Assembly (NCBI GenBank): GCA_001769925.1
Contig: MEPT01000116.1
Coordinates: 1-9,077 of the forward strand
Origin: Bdellovibrionales bacterium RBG_16_40_8
Lineage (GTDB): Bacteria > Bdellovibrionota > Bdellovibrionia > Bdellovibrionales > UBA1609
DNA length: 9,077 bases
Direction: 5' to 3'
Shown one piece after another: positions 1 through 5,661 of this stretch. The notes under the pieces are model-generated. The model was not told the origin of the DNA and made no database searches. It saw nothing but the letters and a program-made list of their open reading frames with translations. How positions within the stretch are numbered: the first letter of the stretch is position 1; the number at the start of each line of letters is the position of its first letter. A program made the translations under genes and the position numbers.

Positions 1-345
1 GCAGAACTTAAAGGCCGTTTAGAATTTAAAAATGGTAATTCGCCCCTTCGTATTGAAAAATTTGAAGGCGAGCTACGTGGTCGGTCAGCGCAGGGGCCAG
101 TGTATGCTGATGTTCGCGGCAACGCCAATGTTTGGGTTGAGTCTGCAGAAGGGGCCATTAATCTTCGCCTACCAGCTAGCGGGGCATGGGTGAATATAGG
201 TACAGAAGAGGGCTCACTTTTTGTGCCAACTTTCTTAAAACTCACAAGGGTTGCTACGCAGCAAATTCGCACAGGCCGTTTACGTGGGGCTAGTAAGGGC
301 TCTATATTCGTGCGAACAACCTCAGGCGATGTACACCTTAAATAA
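1..345 (+). CDS. C-terminal part of a beta-repeat (DUF4097-like) protein, 5' end outside window
   Basis: The reading frame is open from the first base and ends at TAA 343-345, so only the last 114 residues are visible and the true start lies upstream. The GTG at base 100 is internal, because clear coding sequence precedes it. The visible part is a run of short beta-strand-like segments with recurring Gly/Ser turns, such as EGAINLRLPASG, EEGSLFVP, SKGSIFVRT and a final SGDVHLK. This pattern is typical of DUF4097-type putative adhesin or beta-helix proteins, which end in repeated 'sG-x-I/V-x-V/L' strands. No signal peptide can be judged, since the N-terminus is missing. The family call rests on pattern resemblance only; the function is unknown and another beta-solenoid family is possible. 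The next gene lies 83 bases downstream on the same strand, behind its own possible promoter. Confidence 0.5.
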   Translation, partial: AELKGRLEFKNGNSPLRIEKFEGELRGRSAQGPVYADVRGNANVWVESAEGAINLRLPASGAWVNIGTEEGSLFVPTFLKLTRVATQQIRTGRLRGASKGSIFVRTTSGDVHLK

Positions 346-361
346 AGTTTTTTTTAGCTTA

Positions 362-390
362 TTGACAATGCTTGCAAAATCGCTCACATT
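362..390 (+). promoter_or_regulatory. Possible sigma70-like promoter for the Cys/His protein gene
   Basis: A perfect TTGACA lies at 362-367. Seventeen bases later, 385-390 reads CACATT, which is only 3/6 to TATAAT. The start codon is 38 bases past that element. The perfect -35 box in an otherwise non-coding gap supports it, but the poor -10 makes the call weak. It would separate this gene from the upstream beta-repeat gene. Confidence 0.3.
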
Positions 391-428
391 CTTTTTTTGA
401 TTTAACTTTAAAAGACGAGTGTTTATTC

Positions 429-917
429 ATGTCAAAAGCAAAAAAAGCTAGTGATTCTGCAGTTTCACCTGCTTCAACGGTTCTAATGCCAACATCGACT
501 CCTGCAACTGCATCTACAGCAACAACTAGCGACGAGGTGGTGTTGACCGACGCTGAGGGTCGTCGTTATTGTCGAGCCACAGACTGTGATCAGATTGGGC
601 TTGTCGATGGTTATTGTCGCTACCACTACCTTTTTTACTGGAAGAAAATTCAAAACCGTAAAAAAATTCTCGCTGATGGCAAACTTGAGCGCTACATCGA
701 CGAGCTTACTGCCCGTTATACTGACAAATTTATTGAGCTTTTACGAAAAGATCTTCGTACTGAAAAAGATTTTATGTCAGCAATGCAAGAGCTTGAGCTT
801 GATGATGCGGCTTCTGCATCAGCCTCACAACAAGAAGATGATGAACCAAAATCTTACCTAGATGAAATTGGCGGCGTATCGGCAGAATCTGCTGGTCGCG
901 ACGATGACGGGTACTAA
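429..917 (+). CDS. Uncharacterised 162-aa protein with a CCCH putative zinc cluster
   Basis: I chose the ATG at 429 (MSKAKK...) because an AGACGAG stretch at 413-419 can act as a weak ribosome site. The upstream in-frame TTG at 372 lies in the promoter-like region. The protein has three parts. Residues 1-40 are a low-complexity Ser/Thr/Ala/Pro tail. A compact core follows with Y-C-x4-C-x9-C-x2-H at about residues 47-65, then a basic, helix-forming stretch (FYWKKIQNRKKI, then LERYIDELTARY) to about residue 128. The end is acidic and disordered (AASASASQQEDDEP to DDDGY). The Cys/His spacing suggests a small zinc-binding or nucleic-acid-contacting fold, but this is inference. There is no signal peptide or membrane segment, so it is probably cytoplasmic. 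It resembles lineage-restricted proteins of Bdellovibrio-like bacteria in style; I cannot name a family. It converges on the HD gene with 7 bases between stops. Confidence 0.75.
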   Translation: MSKAKKASDSAVSPASTVLMPTSTPATASTATTSDEVVLTDAEGRRYCRATDCDQIGLVDGYCRYHYLFYWKKIQNRKKILADGKLERYIDELTARYTDKFIELLRKDLRTEKDFMSAMQELELDDAASASASQQEDDEPKSYLDEIGGVSAESAGRDDDGY

Positions 918-924
918 AAAGATC

Positions 925-2355
925 TTACGAAAAATTCATTGTGTTCATTTTATCAAGAATTTTTTTCTTTTCTAATTTTGTATAGGTATCAGGCCCAACG
1001 TAAATTCGTGGTAAAAAATTTCGATATTGACTTAAAATGCTCATTAGCGAATTAGGTATTTCTACTAGAAGTTTTAATTCATTTGTACGAGTTAAAATTT
1101 TTGCAGGCTCACGTAAATCGTGAAGCGCGCCGCCCTTAGCGTCTTTTACACAACGGTCGATATTTTTAGTGAACATTACATCTTTAGACGGGATATCAAA
1201 AATCATCCAGGCGTCTTTATCAATATCGTGGATTTCATTTTGTAACCATTCAGCAGCTCTAGTGACTTGCTGAATAAGATCTTTTCTATGCTCATCGCTT
1301 TGTACTAGTGTTGGTTTAACGGGACCTGCCTTAATTTGCGATGGAGCAATGCGATTAGCAAGAAGTTCAGAAAGCTCACGAATCATCGGGTGGGTGATAC
1401 GGCCTGCCAAATATTCATGTAGTTTTGCTAAAAAGTAAGAATCGTTGAATGTGAAATACTCATTAGGGTTTTGGCTTACTTTATCCATTAAATGATCAAA
1501 CGAATAGGCCATGCCATTTTCTAAAAAATATTGATATATTTTTGCTGCAATCAGATCAAACTTGTAGCTAGTGCCGTCACTTATAATCTGTGAATACCAA
1601 AAATACCTACTTACCAAAAATGAGTCGACAGTAGTCATGGTCTCTTCATGCATGCAAAGGTGCTGCACGCCATTTTCTTTATGAAGAGTCATACTTTTTA
1701 ATAAAAAATCCAAGTCGTAAAGGCCGAGCTTTACTCCAGTGAAATAAGCATCACGAAGAAGATAATCCATACGATCGGCATCAATATCTGAGTGCATAAG
1801 TTGATTAGCGACAAGATTTTCAGATTTGCCGCCTATAATATGTGCTAGTTTTATCGGGTCAATGCCTTCTTCTTTAAGAATTTGCGTGATGCCGCCTGAA
1901 AAATCAGTATTAAGAATTATGTGGCTACCTAAAATTTCGTGGCTGGCTATATATTTTGGTGCTTTGTGGCGTTTTTGTTCTCTATAGTGATGAGTGTAGG
2001 CTAGTTCAATAGTGTGCGAAAAAGGTAGTGTTCCAATATCATGAAGCATGGCAGCAAGACGCATCATACGGTGAAAAGTCGTTTTCTCGTCGTGAGCATT
2101 TGGGTTAAAAAATTTTTCATCAGGTACGGCAAGTCCGATACTGTGAAGGATACGATGCATAACATGTAAAACTCCTAGTGCATGAGCGTGACGGGTATGC
2201 GTAGCACCCGGGAAAACATAAAAACTAAAACCCAATTGGCGAATCCAGCGCAGTCGTTGATAGTATGGAGTTTCAAGAATACGCGCTTCAACGCGATTTA
2301 GGCATATATGCCCATGCAAAGTGTCGAATATAGTTCTTTTAAAGAGCTCTGCCAT
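925..2355 (-). CDS. HD-domain phosphohydrolase, SAMHD1/dGTPase-like (COG1078 type)
   Basis: The 476-aa product resembles the SAMHD1-like dNTP triphosphohydrolases. It has a 'LHGHI' entry (residues 13-17), 'TPYYQRLRWIRQLG' (29-42), 'YVFPGATHTRHAHALGV' (46-62), the HD motif H105-D106, an 'ASHE' at 137-140 and 'DIDADRMDYLLRD' (190-202). By alignment to SAMHD1, the metal ligands are His58, His105, Asp106 and Asp194, all present. The catalytic His233 equivalent is His139. The His that follows HDLG in SAMHD1 (His210) is Thr109 here (HDIGTLPFSH). The family hydrolyses dNTPs or related nucleotides in the cytoplasm; the substrate here is unknown. The ATG at 2355 gives the natural family N-terminus but lacks a strong Shine-Dalgarno site. 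The gene lies 43 bases after the barrel gene, across a tandem repeat, so it may be co-transcribed with it. Confidence 0.88.
   Translation of the reverse strand: MAELFKRTIFDTLHGHICLNRVEARILETPYYQRLRWIRQLGFSFYVFPGATHTRHAHALGVLHVMHRILHSIGLAVPDEKFFNPNAHDEKTTFHRMMRLAAMLHDIGTLPFSHTIELAYTHHYREQKRHKAPKYIASHEILGSHIILNTDFSGGITQILKEEGIDPIKLAHIIGGKSENLVANQLMHSDIDADRMDYLLRDAYFTGVKLGLYDLDFLLKSMTLHKENGVQHLCMHEETMTTVDSFLVSRYFWYSQIISDGTSYKFDLIAAKIYQYFLENGMAYSFDHLMDKVSQNPNEYFTFNDSYFLAKLHEYLAGRITHPMIRELSELLANRIAPSQIKAGPVKPTLVQSDEHRKDLIQQVTRAAEWLQNEIHDIDKDAWMIFDIPSKDVMFTKNIDRCVKDAKGGALHDLREPAKILTRTNELKLLVEIPNSLMSILSQYRNFLPRIYVGPDTYTKLEKKKILDKMNTMNFS
930..966 (+). terminator. Weak candidate terminator after the Cys/His protein gene
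   Basis: AAAAATTC (930-937) and GAATTTTT (957-964) form a perfect 8-bp inverted repeat around a 19-base loop, and the right arm runs into a T-rich stretch. It begins 13 bases after the 162-aa gene's stop but lies inside the 3' end of the opposing HD gene. The stem is almost all A/T with a long loop, so it would be unstable, and the match may be chance in AT-rich DNA. Confidence 0.2.
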
Positions 2356-2367
2356 CAGTTATCTATC

Positions 2368-2401
2368 GGCAAAATCACAGGCAAAATCACAGGCAAAATC
2401 A
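2368..2401. repeat. 12-bp tandem repeat, 2.8 copies, at the barrel/HD gene junction
   Basis: The unit GGCAAAATCACA occurs at 2368-2379 and 2380-2391, then ten of its twelve bases recur at 2392-2401. Read on the coding (minus) strand it carries TGA in each copy. The barrel gene's stop codon (2401-2399) is therefore followed in the same frame by two more TGA codons and a TAG. The array ends 12 bases before the HD gene's ATG. The copies are identical, which suggests recent duplication or slippage. Confidence 0.9.
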
Positions 2402-3634
2402 AAAACTGTATGAAGACCCTACCAAGAACGAGAAGAGTCTATCGGTCTTATCAACTCGCTTAAAGTCTGGGCCAATTCGCTCTGCGGCTACGCCAGTGCC
2501 GCCTAGATAATAGCCGCCAATAGATATAGTAGTGTGCTCAGTGGTATTAATGCCAATATTAGTACTGAAGCCATACTTATCGATGTGGTCCTGGTAACGA
2601 CGTGTGGGTGTGGTGGGTATATCTGGGCTTGCTGATAAATCTGTAAAAACACCAAGACGTAACGCTAGCCAGGCGGCAAAATACTTTTCATAGCCAAGAG
2701 CAACATTAAAAATTTCTTTTTGTATTATTTGGTCTCCGAGTTTATCAAGATCTGTATAGCGATTTGCGCCATAGTAATTAATATCTAGAGACAGTGTAAG
2801 CTTATAGGGGTCAACATAAGAAACTCCTAAACTTAGCTTATCTGGTATTCTTGAGTCAGCAGCGAGTTTATTATTTTGCTCTATGGGTTCAGCGCCAGAA
2901 ATCGTGCCAACTTTTGAGCGTAAAAAACTGCCCTCTCCAGATACCGGTATTGAGCGAAAACGATAGCTTGTACCTAGGCGCAACTTTGCAGTTAGCTCTT
3001 GATAAAAGCCAAGCACATAAACAAACGAGTTTTGCGAACGAGTTTTTTCTTCGTTAAACACAATTACATCGCCACTATCTTCATAGCGATTGGTTAACGA
3101 TCTAGAGGTACTTTCACTGGTGTAATATACGGTTAATCCGAGAGCTTGTCTTTCTGTGAGATTAAAAGCAAATGCTCCGCCTACCCAAAGTGAGCGATCG
3201 TCAGTGCGTAAAAAAGTGCTGTCGTTTGAGTTTCGATAAACATCGCCACCAAAAGTTTGATAGTCAGGCATAACAATAGAAAGGCCGCCAGTGAAACTGC
3301 GAAAGCTAGAAAAAATGCCTGATGCAGCAGGAATGGTTAAAATTGATCCTTTATTTATACGAAATACAGCTTTGTCTAATTTTTCGTACGAGCCATAAGA
3401 AGCGTCATATTTGTTAAATAAATTAACAGAAGTTGAAAGGCTTGAGCCTAGTAAGCGCGCTAAAGTTGCAGGGTTATAGTAGGCGCCAGCAGCAGGGTCG
3501 CCAGTTAAAGACGTAAAAGCCCCGCCCATACCGCCAGCACGATCACCGAGCATTACTGAATTGTAATTGGGCGTGATGGCTAGAGCCTCACTTACAACAA
3601 GTAATGTTAAGGTAAATAAAGTCGTCTTTGTCAT
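2399..3634 (-). CDS. Outer-membrane beta-barrel protein (OmpP1/FadL- or PorV-like)
   Basis: The 411-aa product is read from ATG 3634. Starting there places a classic signal peptide at the N-terminus: MTK, a hydrophobic core (TLFTLTLLVV) and a likely signal peptidase I cut after SEALA (residue 19). The longer frame to 3706 would bury this and run into the divergent M50 gene. The mature protein begins ITPNYNSVMLGDRAGGMGGAFT, then 'TGDPAAGAYYNPA', a start typical of FadL/OmpP1 and PorV/PorQ-like barrels. The rest is alternating amphipathic strands, and the last residue is Phe (GSSYSF), the usual BAM recognition end. FadL homologues import hydrophobic compounds such as fatty acids; the substrate here cannot be told. 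It is the first gene of a minus-strand pair with the HD phosphohydrolase. Confidence 0.8.
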   Translation of the reverse strand: MTKTTLFTLTLLVVSEALAITPNYNSVMLGDRAGGMGGAFTSLTGDPAAGAYYNPATLARLLGSSLSTSVNLFNKYDASYGSYEKLDKAVFRINKGSILTIPAASGIFSSFRSFTGGLSIVMPDYQTFGGDVYRNSNDSTFLRTDDRSLWVGGAFAFNLTERQALGLTVYYTSESTSRSLTNRYEDSGDVIVFNEEKTRSQNSFVYVLGFYQELTAKLRLGTSYRFRSIPVSGEGSFLRSKVGTISGAEPIEQNNKLAADSRIPDKLSLGVSYVDPYKLTLSLDINYYGANRYTDLDKLGDQIIQKEIFNVALGYEKYFAAWLALRLGVFTDLSASPDIPTTPTRRYQDHIDKYGFSTNIGINTTEHTTISIGGYYLGGTGVAAERIGPDFKRVDKTDRLFSFLVGSSYSF

Positions 3635-3656
3635 ACCGTCTAGAGTCGTATATGCT
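3628..3656 (+). promoter_or_regulatory. Predicted promoter of the M50 protease gene, likely leaderless
   Basis: TTGTCA (3628-3633, 5/6 to consensus), a 17-base spacer and TATGCT (3651-3656, 4/6). Only six bases separate the -10 box from the ATG at 3663, so transcription would start at or within a base or two of the start codon. No Shine-Dalgarno site precedes that ATG. The promoter lies partly inside the start of the divergent barrel gene. Confidence 0.45.
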
Positions 3657-3676
3657 ACTATTATGGCAAATATCAA
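3647..3676 (-). promoter_or_regulatory. Possible promoter of the barrel/HD gene pair
   Basis: On the minus strand TTGATA (3676-3671, 5/6 to consensus) is followed after 18 bases by TATACG (3652-3647, 4/6). The predicted start is about five bases before the barrel gene's ATG at 3634, so the leader would be very short. It overlaps the opposing M50 promoter and the M50 start codon. This is a composition-level match only. Confidence 0.3.
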
Positions 3677-4352
3677 TTTTATTGAAGTTTTAGCTAAGCT
3701 CGGCATACAGTATGTGCCATTTTTATTTGCCTTGTGTTTTCATGAATTCGCTCACGCATTCGTAGCGAAGAAAAAAGGCGATAACACCGCCGAACTTATG
3801 GGTCGGCTGACCATGAACCCTTTTTCACATGCTGATTTAATAGGCACATTTGTGCTGCCTGTCGCAGGTATACTTGCCGGTATTGGCGGTATGAATGGGG
3901 GGAGTGGCTTTATTTTTGGTTGGGCAAAGCCAGTGCCGGTGAATGGCCGCGCACTTAAAAGGCCAAAGCAAGATATGTTCTGGATAGCATTAGCCGGACC
4001 ACTTTCTAACTTAATTCTAGGTTTTGTCGCAACGTTTCTATTTGTTCTGATGAGAACATTTACAATAGAGGCTTCGCTTGCCAATACACTTCAAACGCTT
4101 CTGGGTAATTTTATTATCATAAATGTATTACTAGCGGTGTTTAATCTTATACCGCTACACCCACTTGACGGTGGTAAGGTTATAGCGCGATTTATCCCCG
4201 ATAGTTGGAGCCGTACATTAGAAAATAATCAGGCAAGCTTACAAATTGGTTTAATTATTTTTTTTGTTGCCGGCGGTTTTTCAGTACTGCACGGGCCTAT
4301 GATTTTTTTTATAGGGCTTTTCGAGCAAATTGCAATAAGTCTCGTTGGGTGA
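3663..4352 (+). CDS. M50 family membrane metalloprotease (site-2 protease-like)
   Basis: I chose ATG 3663 (MANINF...) because a first membrane helix with the active site follows directly. The longer frame from 3567 would overlap the divergent barrel gene and its signal peptide. The 229-aa product carries HEFAH at residues 27-31 (zinc ligands His27 and His31, catalytic Glu28). The second motif, NLIPLHPLDGG at 161-171, is the family's N-P-x-x-P-L-D-G-G, with Asp169 as third zinc ligand. 'GWAKPVPVN' (86-94) and 'ALAGPLSN' (109-116) are typical of short bacterial M50 proteins. Several hydrophobic segments (about 14-34, 58-76, 105-131, 146-165, 195-226) fit a multi-pass inner-membrane enzyme. There is no PDZ domain, so it is the compact SpoIVFB/Rv-type rather than RseP-type. 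The substrate is unknown; it probably cleaves within or near membrane helices. Confidence 0.9.
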   Translation: MANINFIEVLAKLGIQYVPFLFALCFHEFAHAFVAKKKGDNTAELMGRLTMNPFSHADLIGTFVLPVAGILAGIGGMNGGSGFIFGWAKPVPVNGRALKRPKQDMFWIALAGPLSNLILGFVATFLFVLMRTFTIEASLANTLQTLLGNFIIINVLLAVFNLIPLHPLDGGKVIARFIPDSWSRTLENNQASLQIGLIIFFVAGGFSVLHGPMIFFIGLFEQIAISLVG

Positions 4353-4377
4353 AAAGAATCCTTTTTGGCGATATTTT

Positions 4378-5040
4378 TTAGAGTGTTTTTAGTCCTATTG
4401 ATCGACGCATATCTTTTAATGCACCTATTTCAGACTTATCGAGCTGAATTGGCTGCCCCATTTGATAAGCCAAATATAGAATTTGGCAGGAATGCTCTAT
4501 TCGCTCAATGCCAAAATATCCTTCATCTAGGCTTTCACCCCAGCTAAGTGCTCCATGGCGTTGGAGAATAAAAACTTTATTAAACTGTAGATGTTGATCG
4601 AGTGCATGCGCAAGTTCGTCGCTCGAAGGCCGGGCATAAGGGATTATTGGTACTCTACCTAAAGATAGTAGCACTTCTGGTAATACCTCACATGGTAACT
4701 CAATATCAAAGGGTCTTGCTAGTGACCAGGCTATGGTGTGAGTAGGATGTGCATGCACAACGGCCTTGGCTTGTTCACAGCTTCTATAAATTTTTAGATG
4801 CATGGCTAATTCACTAGAAGGATTGCCGTATACAATTGTTCCGTCGAGCTTTACTTTGGCAAAATCATTAGGGGCAATATAGGCCTTAGCCTTACCTGTA
4901 GGAGTGATTATTATTTCATCATCTGATATTTTAACGCTGACGTTGCCATCACCTGCGGCTAACATATTTTTTTGGTGTAGTTGTTTACAGACTTCAATAA
5001 TATTAATTTTTGCTTCTAGTTCGGCTGAATTATTATCCAT
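4378..5040 (-). CDS. Class II aldolase/adducin family protein
   Basis: The start is ATG 5040, set by a clear AGGAGAG site (5051-5045); the longer frame to 5082 overlaps the preceding gene. The 220-aa product is normal for the family. It shows 'AAGDGNVSVK' (28-37) and 'IITPTGK' (44-50) in the phosphate-binding region, then 'PSSELAMH' (74-81), the His-x-His of 'VVHAHPTH' (94-101) and 'RHG' (161-163). By comparison with L-fuculose-1-phosphate aldolase, Glu77 is the catalytic acid/base and His96, His98 and His162 bind zinc, so all the key residues are present. The family includes fuculose and rhamnulose aldolases, ribulose-5-phosphate 4-epimerase and methylthioribulose-1-phosphate dehydratase. 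I cannot choose among these, because no sugar or methionine-salvage gene is nearby. It is the second gene of a two-gene minus-strand unit, 28 bases after the 178-aa gene. Confidence 0.88.
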   Translation of the reverse strand: MDNNSAELEAKINIIEVCKQLHQKNMLAAGDGNVSVKISDDEIIITPTGKAKAYIAPNDFAKVKLDGTIVYGNPSSELAMHLKIYRSCEQAKAVVHAHPTHTIAWSLARPFDIELPCEVLPEVLLSLGRVPIIPYARPSSDELAHALDQHLQFNKVFILQRHGALSWGESLDEGYFGIERIEHSCQILYLAYQMGQPIQLDKSEIGALKDMRRSIGLKTL

Positions 5041-5044
5041 AGTA

Positions 5045-5051
5045 CTCTCCT
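5045..5051 (-). promoter_or_regulatory. Strong ribosome binding site that sets the aldolase start
   Basis: AGGAGAG on the minus strand lies with its AGGAG core six bases before the ATG at 5040. It decides the start against the longer in-frame option at 5082, which would overlap the upstream gene's stop. Confidence 0.8.
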
Positions 5052-5068
5052 GTTTATTCAATCTTATC

Positions 5069-5605
5069 TTACTCGTCTTCAATTAACGCATGTTTTGCGC
5101 TTTCCTCTAAGTCTTCTGTCAAAGAATCATCTAATTTTCCATGCACAAGAGTGTCAGTGCTGTCACCTAACAGACTATTAGCTTCAGATTCAAGCTTCGT
5201 GTTAACAGTCGAAACCTGCATAAAAACTTTTTTTTTCTCCATAGTGAACGATTTCCATGAATGCGGAAAACCTGAGAGATCTTGACCACGCTCGAAAAGA
5301 TCCTGCACAAATGACGCAGCGCAATCTACAGCGAAATATATCGATTTTATGGCATTTTGTTTGCTTGCGTTAAAGTCTAGTGACACCTCAACATTAGCTT
5401 GTTTTAGTTGTCCTTTAGTAATGTAACCAACGCGTACAGTAAGCTCCTCAGGGAAGATGTACCCCTCTACAATGAATTGGCCGTTTTTTGCTTCAATCGC
5501 GAAGTTTTCAGTAAAAACCTCACGTATTTGCTTTGCTAGTTCTGGTGGCAATGGAGTCCATTTTATTGATTTTTTTAATCGTGCAATCATACTTAAAAAC
5601 CCCAT
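5069..5605 (-). CDS. Conserved-looking hypothetical protein, 178 aa
   Basis: I do not recognise a named family. The start is uncertain: ATG 5605 (MGFLS...), GTG 5608, or ATG 5590 (MIARLKK), which has a GGGG stretch upstream. I list ATG 5605. The body looks like a real folded domain. A basic N-terminal part ('IARLKKSIKW') is followed by alternating strands and helices ('NFAIEAKNGQFIVEGYIFPEELTVRVGYITKG', split by turns). A helix around 'SIYFAVDCAASFVQDLFERG' follows, then a strand pair. The last 40 residues are acidic and probably disordered (ESEANSLL to ESAKHALIEDE). No signal peptide or membrane helix is seen, so it is cytoplasmic. It sits first in a unit with the class II aldolase and diverges from miaB across 42 bases. 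Any functional link to either is unproven. Confidence 0.75.
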   Translation of the reverse strand: MGFLSMIARLKKSIKWTPLPPELAKQIREVFTENFAIEAKNGQFIVEGYIFPEELTVRVGYITKGQLKQANVEVSLDFNASKQNAIKSIYFAVDCAASFVQDLFERGQDLSGFPHSWKSFTMEKKKVFMQVSTVNTKLESEANSLLGDSTDTLVHGKLDDSLTEDLEESAKHALIEDE

Positions 5606-5631
5606 CACATTTGACCGCGTTAAGATGGGGT
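5599..5631. repeat. 8-bp perfect dyad in the miaB divergent promoter region
   Basis: ACCCCATC (5599-5606) and GATGGGGT (5624-5631) are perfect inverted repeats with a 17-base spacer. The arms flank the miaB -35 box, and the left arm contains the start codon (ATGGGG read on the minus strand) of the 178-aa gene. It could be an operator shared by both genes. Part of the symmetry may be chance, since one arm is also coding. Confidence 0.4.
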
Positions 5632-5639
5632 ACTATAAA
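5611..5639 (+). promoter_or_regulatory. Predicted promoter of the miaB operon, near-leaderless
   Basis: TTGACC (5611-5616, 5/6 to consensus), a 17-base spacer and TATAAA (5634-5639, 5/6). This is the best promoter match in the window. Eight bases separate the -10 box from the miaB ATG at 5648, so the mRNA would begin zero to three bases before the start codon. There is no Shine-Dalgarno site. Confidence 0.6.
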
Positions 5640-5661
5640 CTTTTGTAATGCAAACTGACAA
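5632..5661 (-). promoter_or_regulatory. Possible divergent promoter of the 178-aa gene/aldolase unit
   Basis: On the minus strand TTGTCA (5661-5656, 5/6) is followed after 18 bases by TATAGT (5637-5632, 5/6). The -10 box overlaps that of the miaB promoter by four bases, so the two polymerases would compete. The predicted start is about 20 bases before the ATG at 5605. Confidence 0.4.

Noticed and set aside
372..428. TTG start at 372 for the Cys/His protein
   Set aside because: It overlaps the promoter-like region, and the ATG at 429 gives a more natural N-terminus with a nearby weak ribosome site.
919..926. AAGATCTT palindrome at the convergent gene ends
   Set aside because: An eight-base palindrome without a loop cannot form a terminator, and it is common by chance.
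3567..3662. Longer N-terminus for the M50 protein, starting at 3567
   Set aside because: It would overlap the start and signal peptide of the divergent barrel gene, and the added residues are not family-like.
3635..3706. Longer N-terminus for the barrel protein, starting at 3706
   Set aside because: It places 24 extra residues before a clean signal peptide and overlaps the M50 coding start.
3752..4084. 110-codon open frame on the minus strand inside the M50 gene
   Set aside because: It is an antisense shadow of a well-supported gene, with no promoter, ribosome site or recognisable domain.
4352..4366. AAAAG-AATC-CTTTT hairpin between the convergent M50 and aldolase genes, as a terminator
   Set aside because: Five mostly A/T pairs are too weak, and such matches are expected by chance in this AT-rich gap.
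5625..5648. Seven-codon ORF (MGYYKLL) whose stop overlaps the miaB start as TAATG, like a leader peptide
   Set aside because: The predicted -10 box lies inside it, so its ATG would be upstream of the transcription start. It also has no ribosome site.
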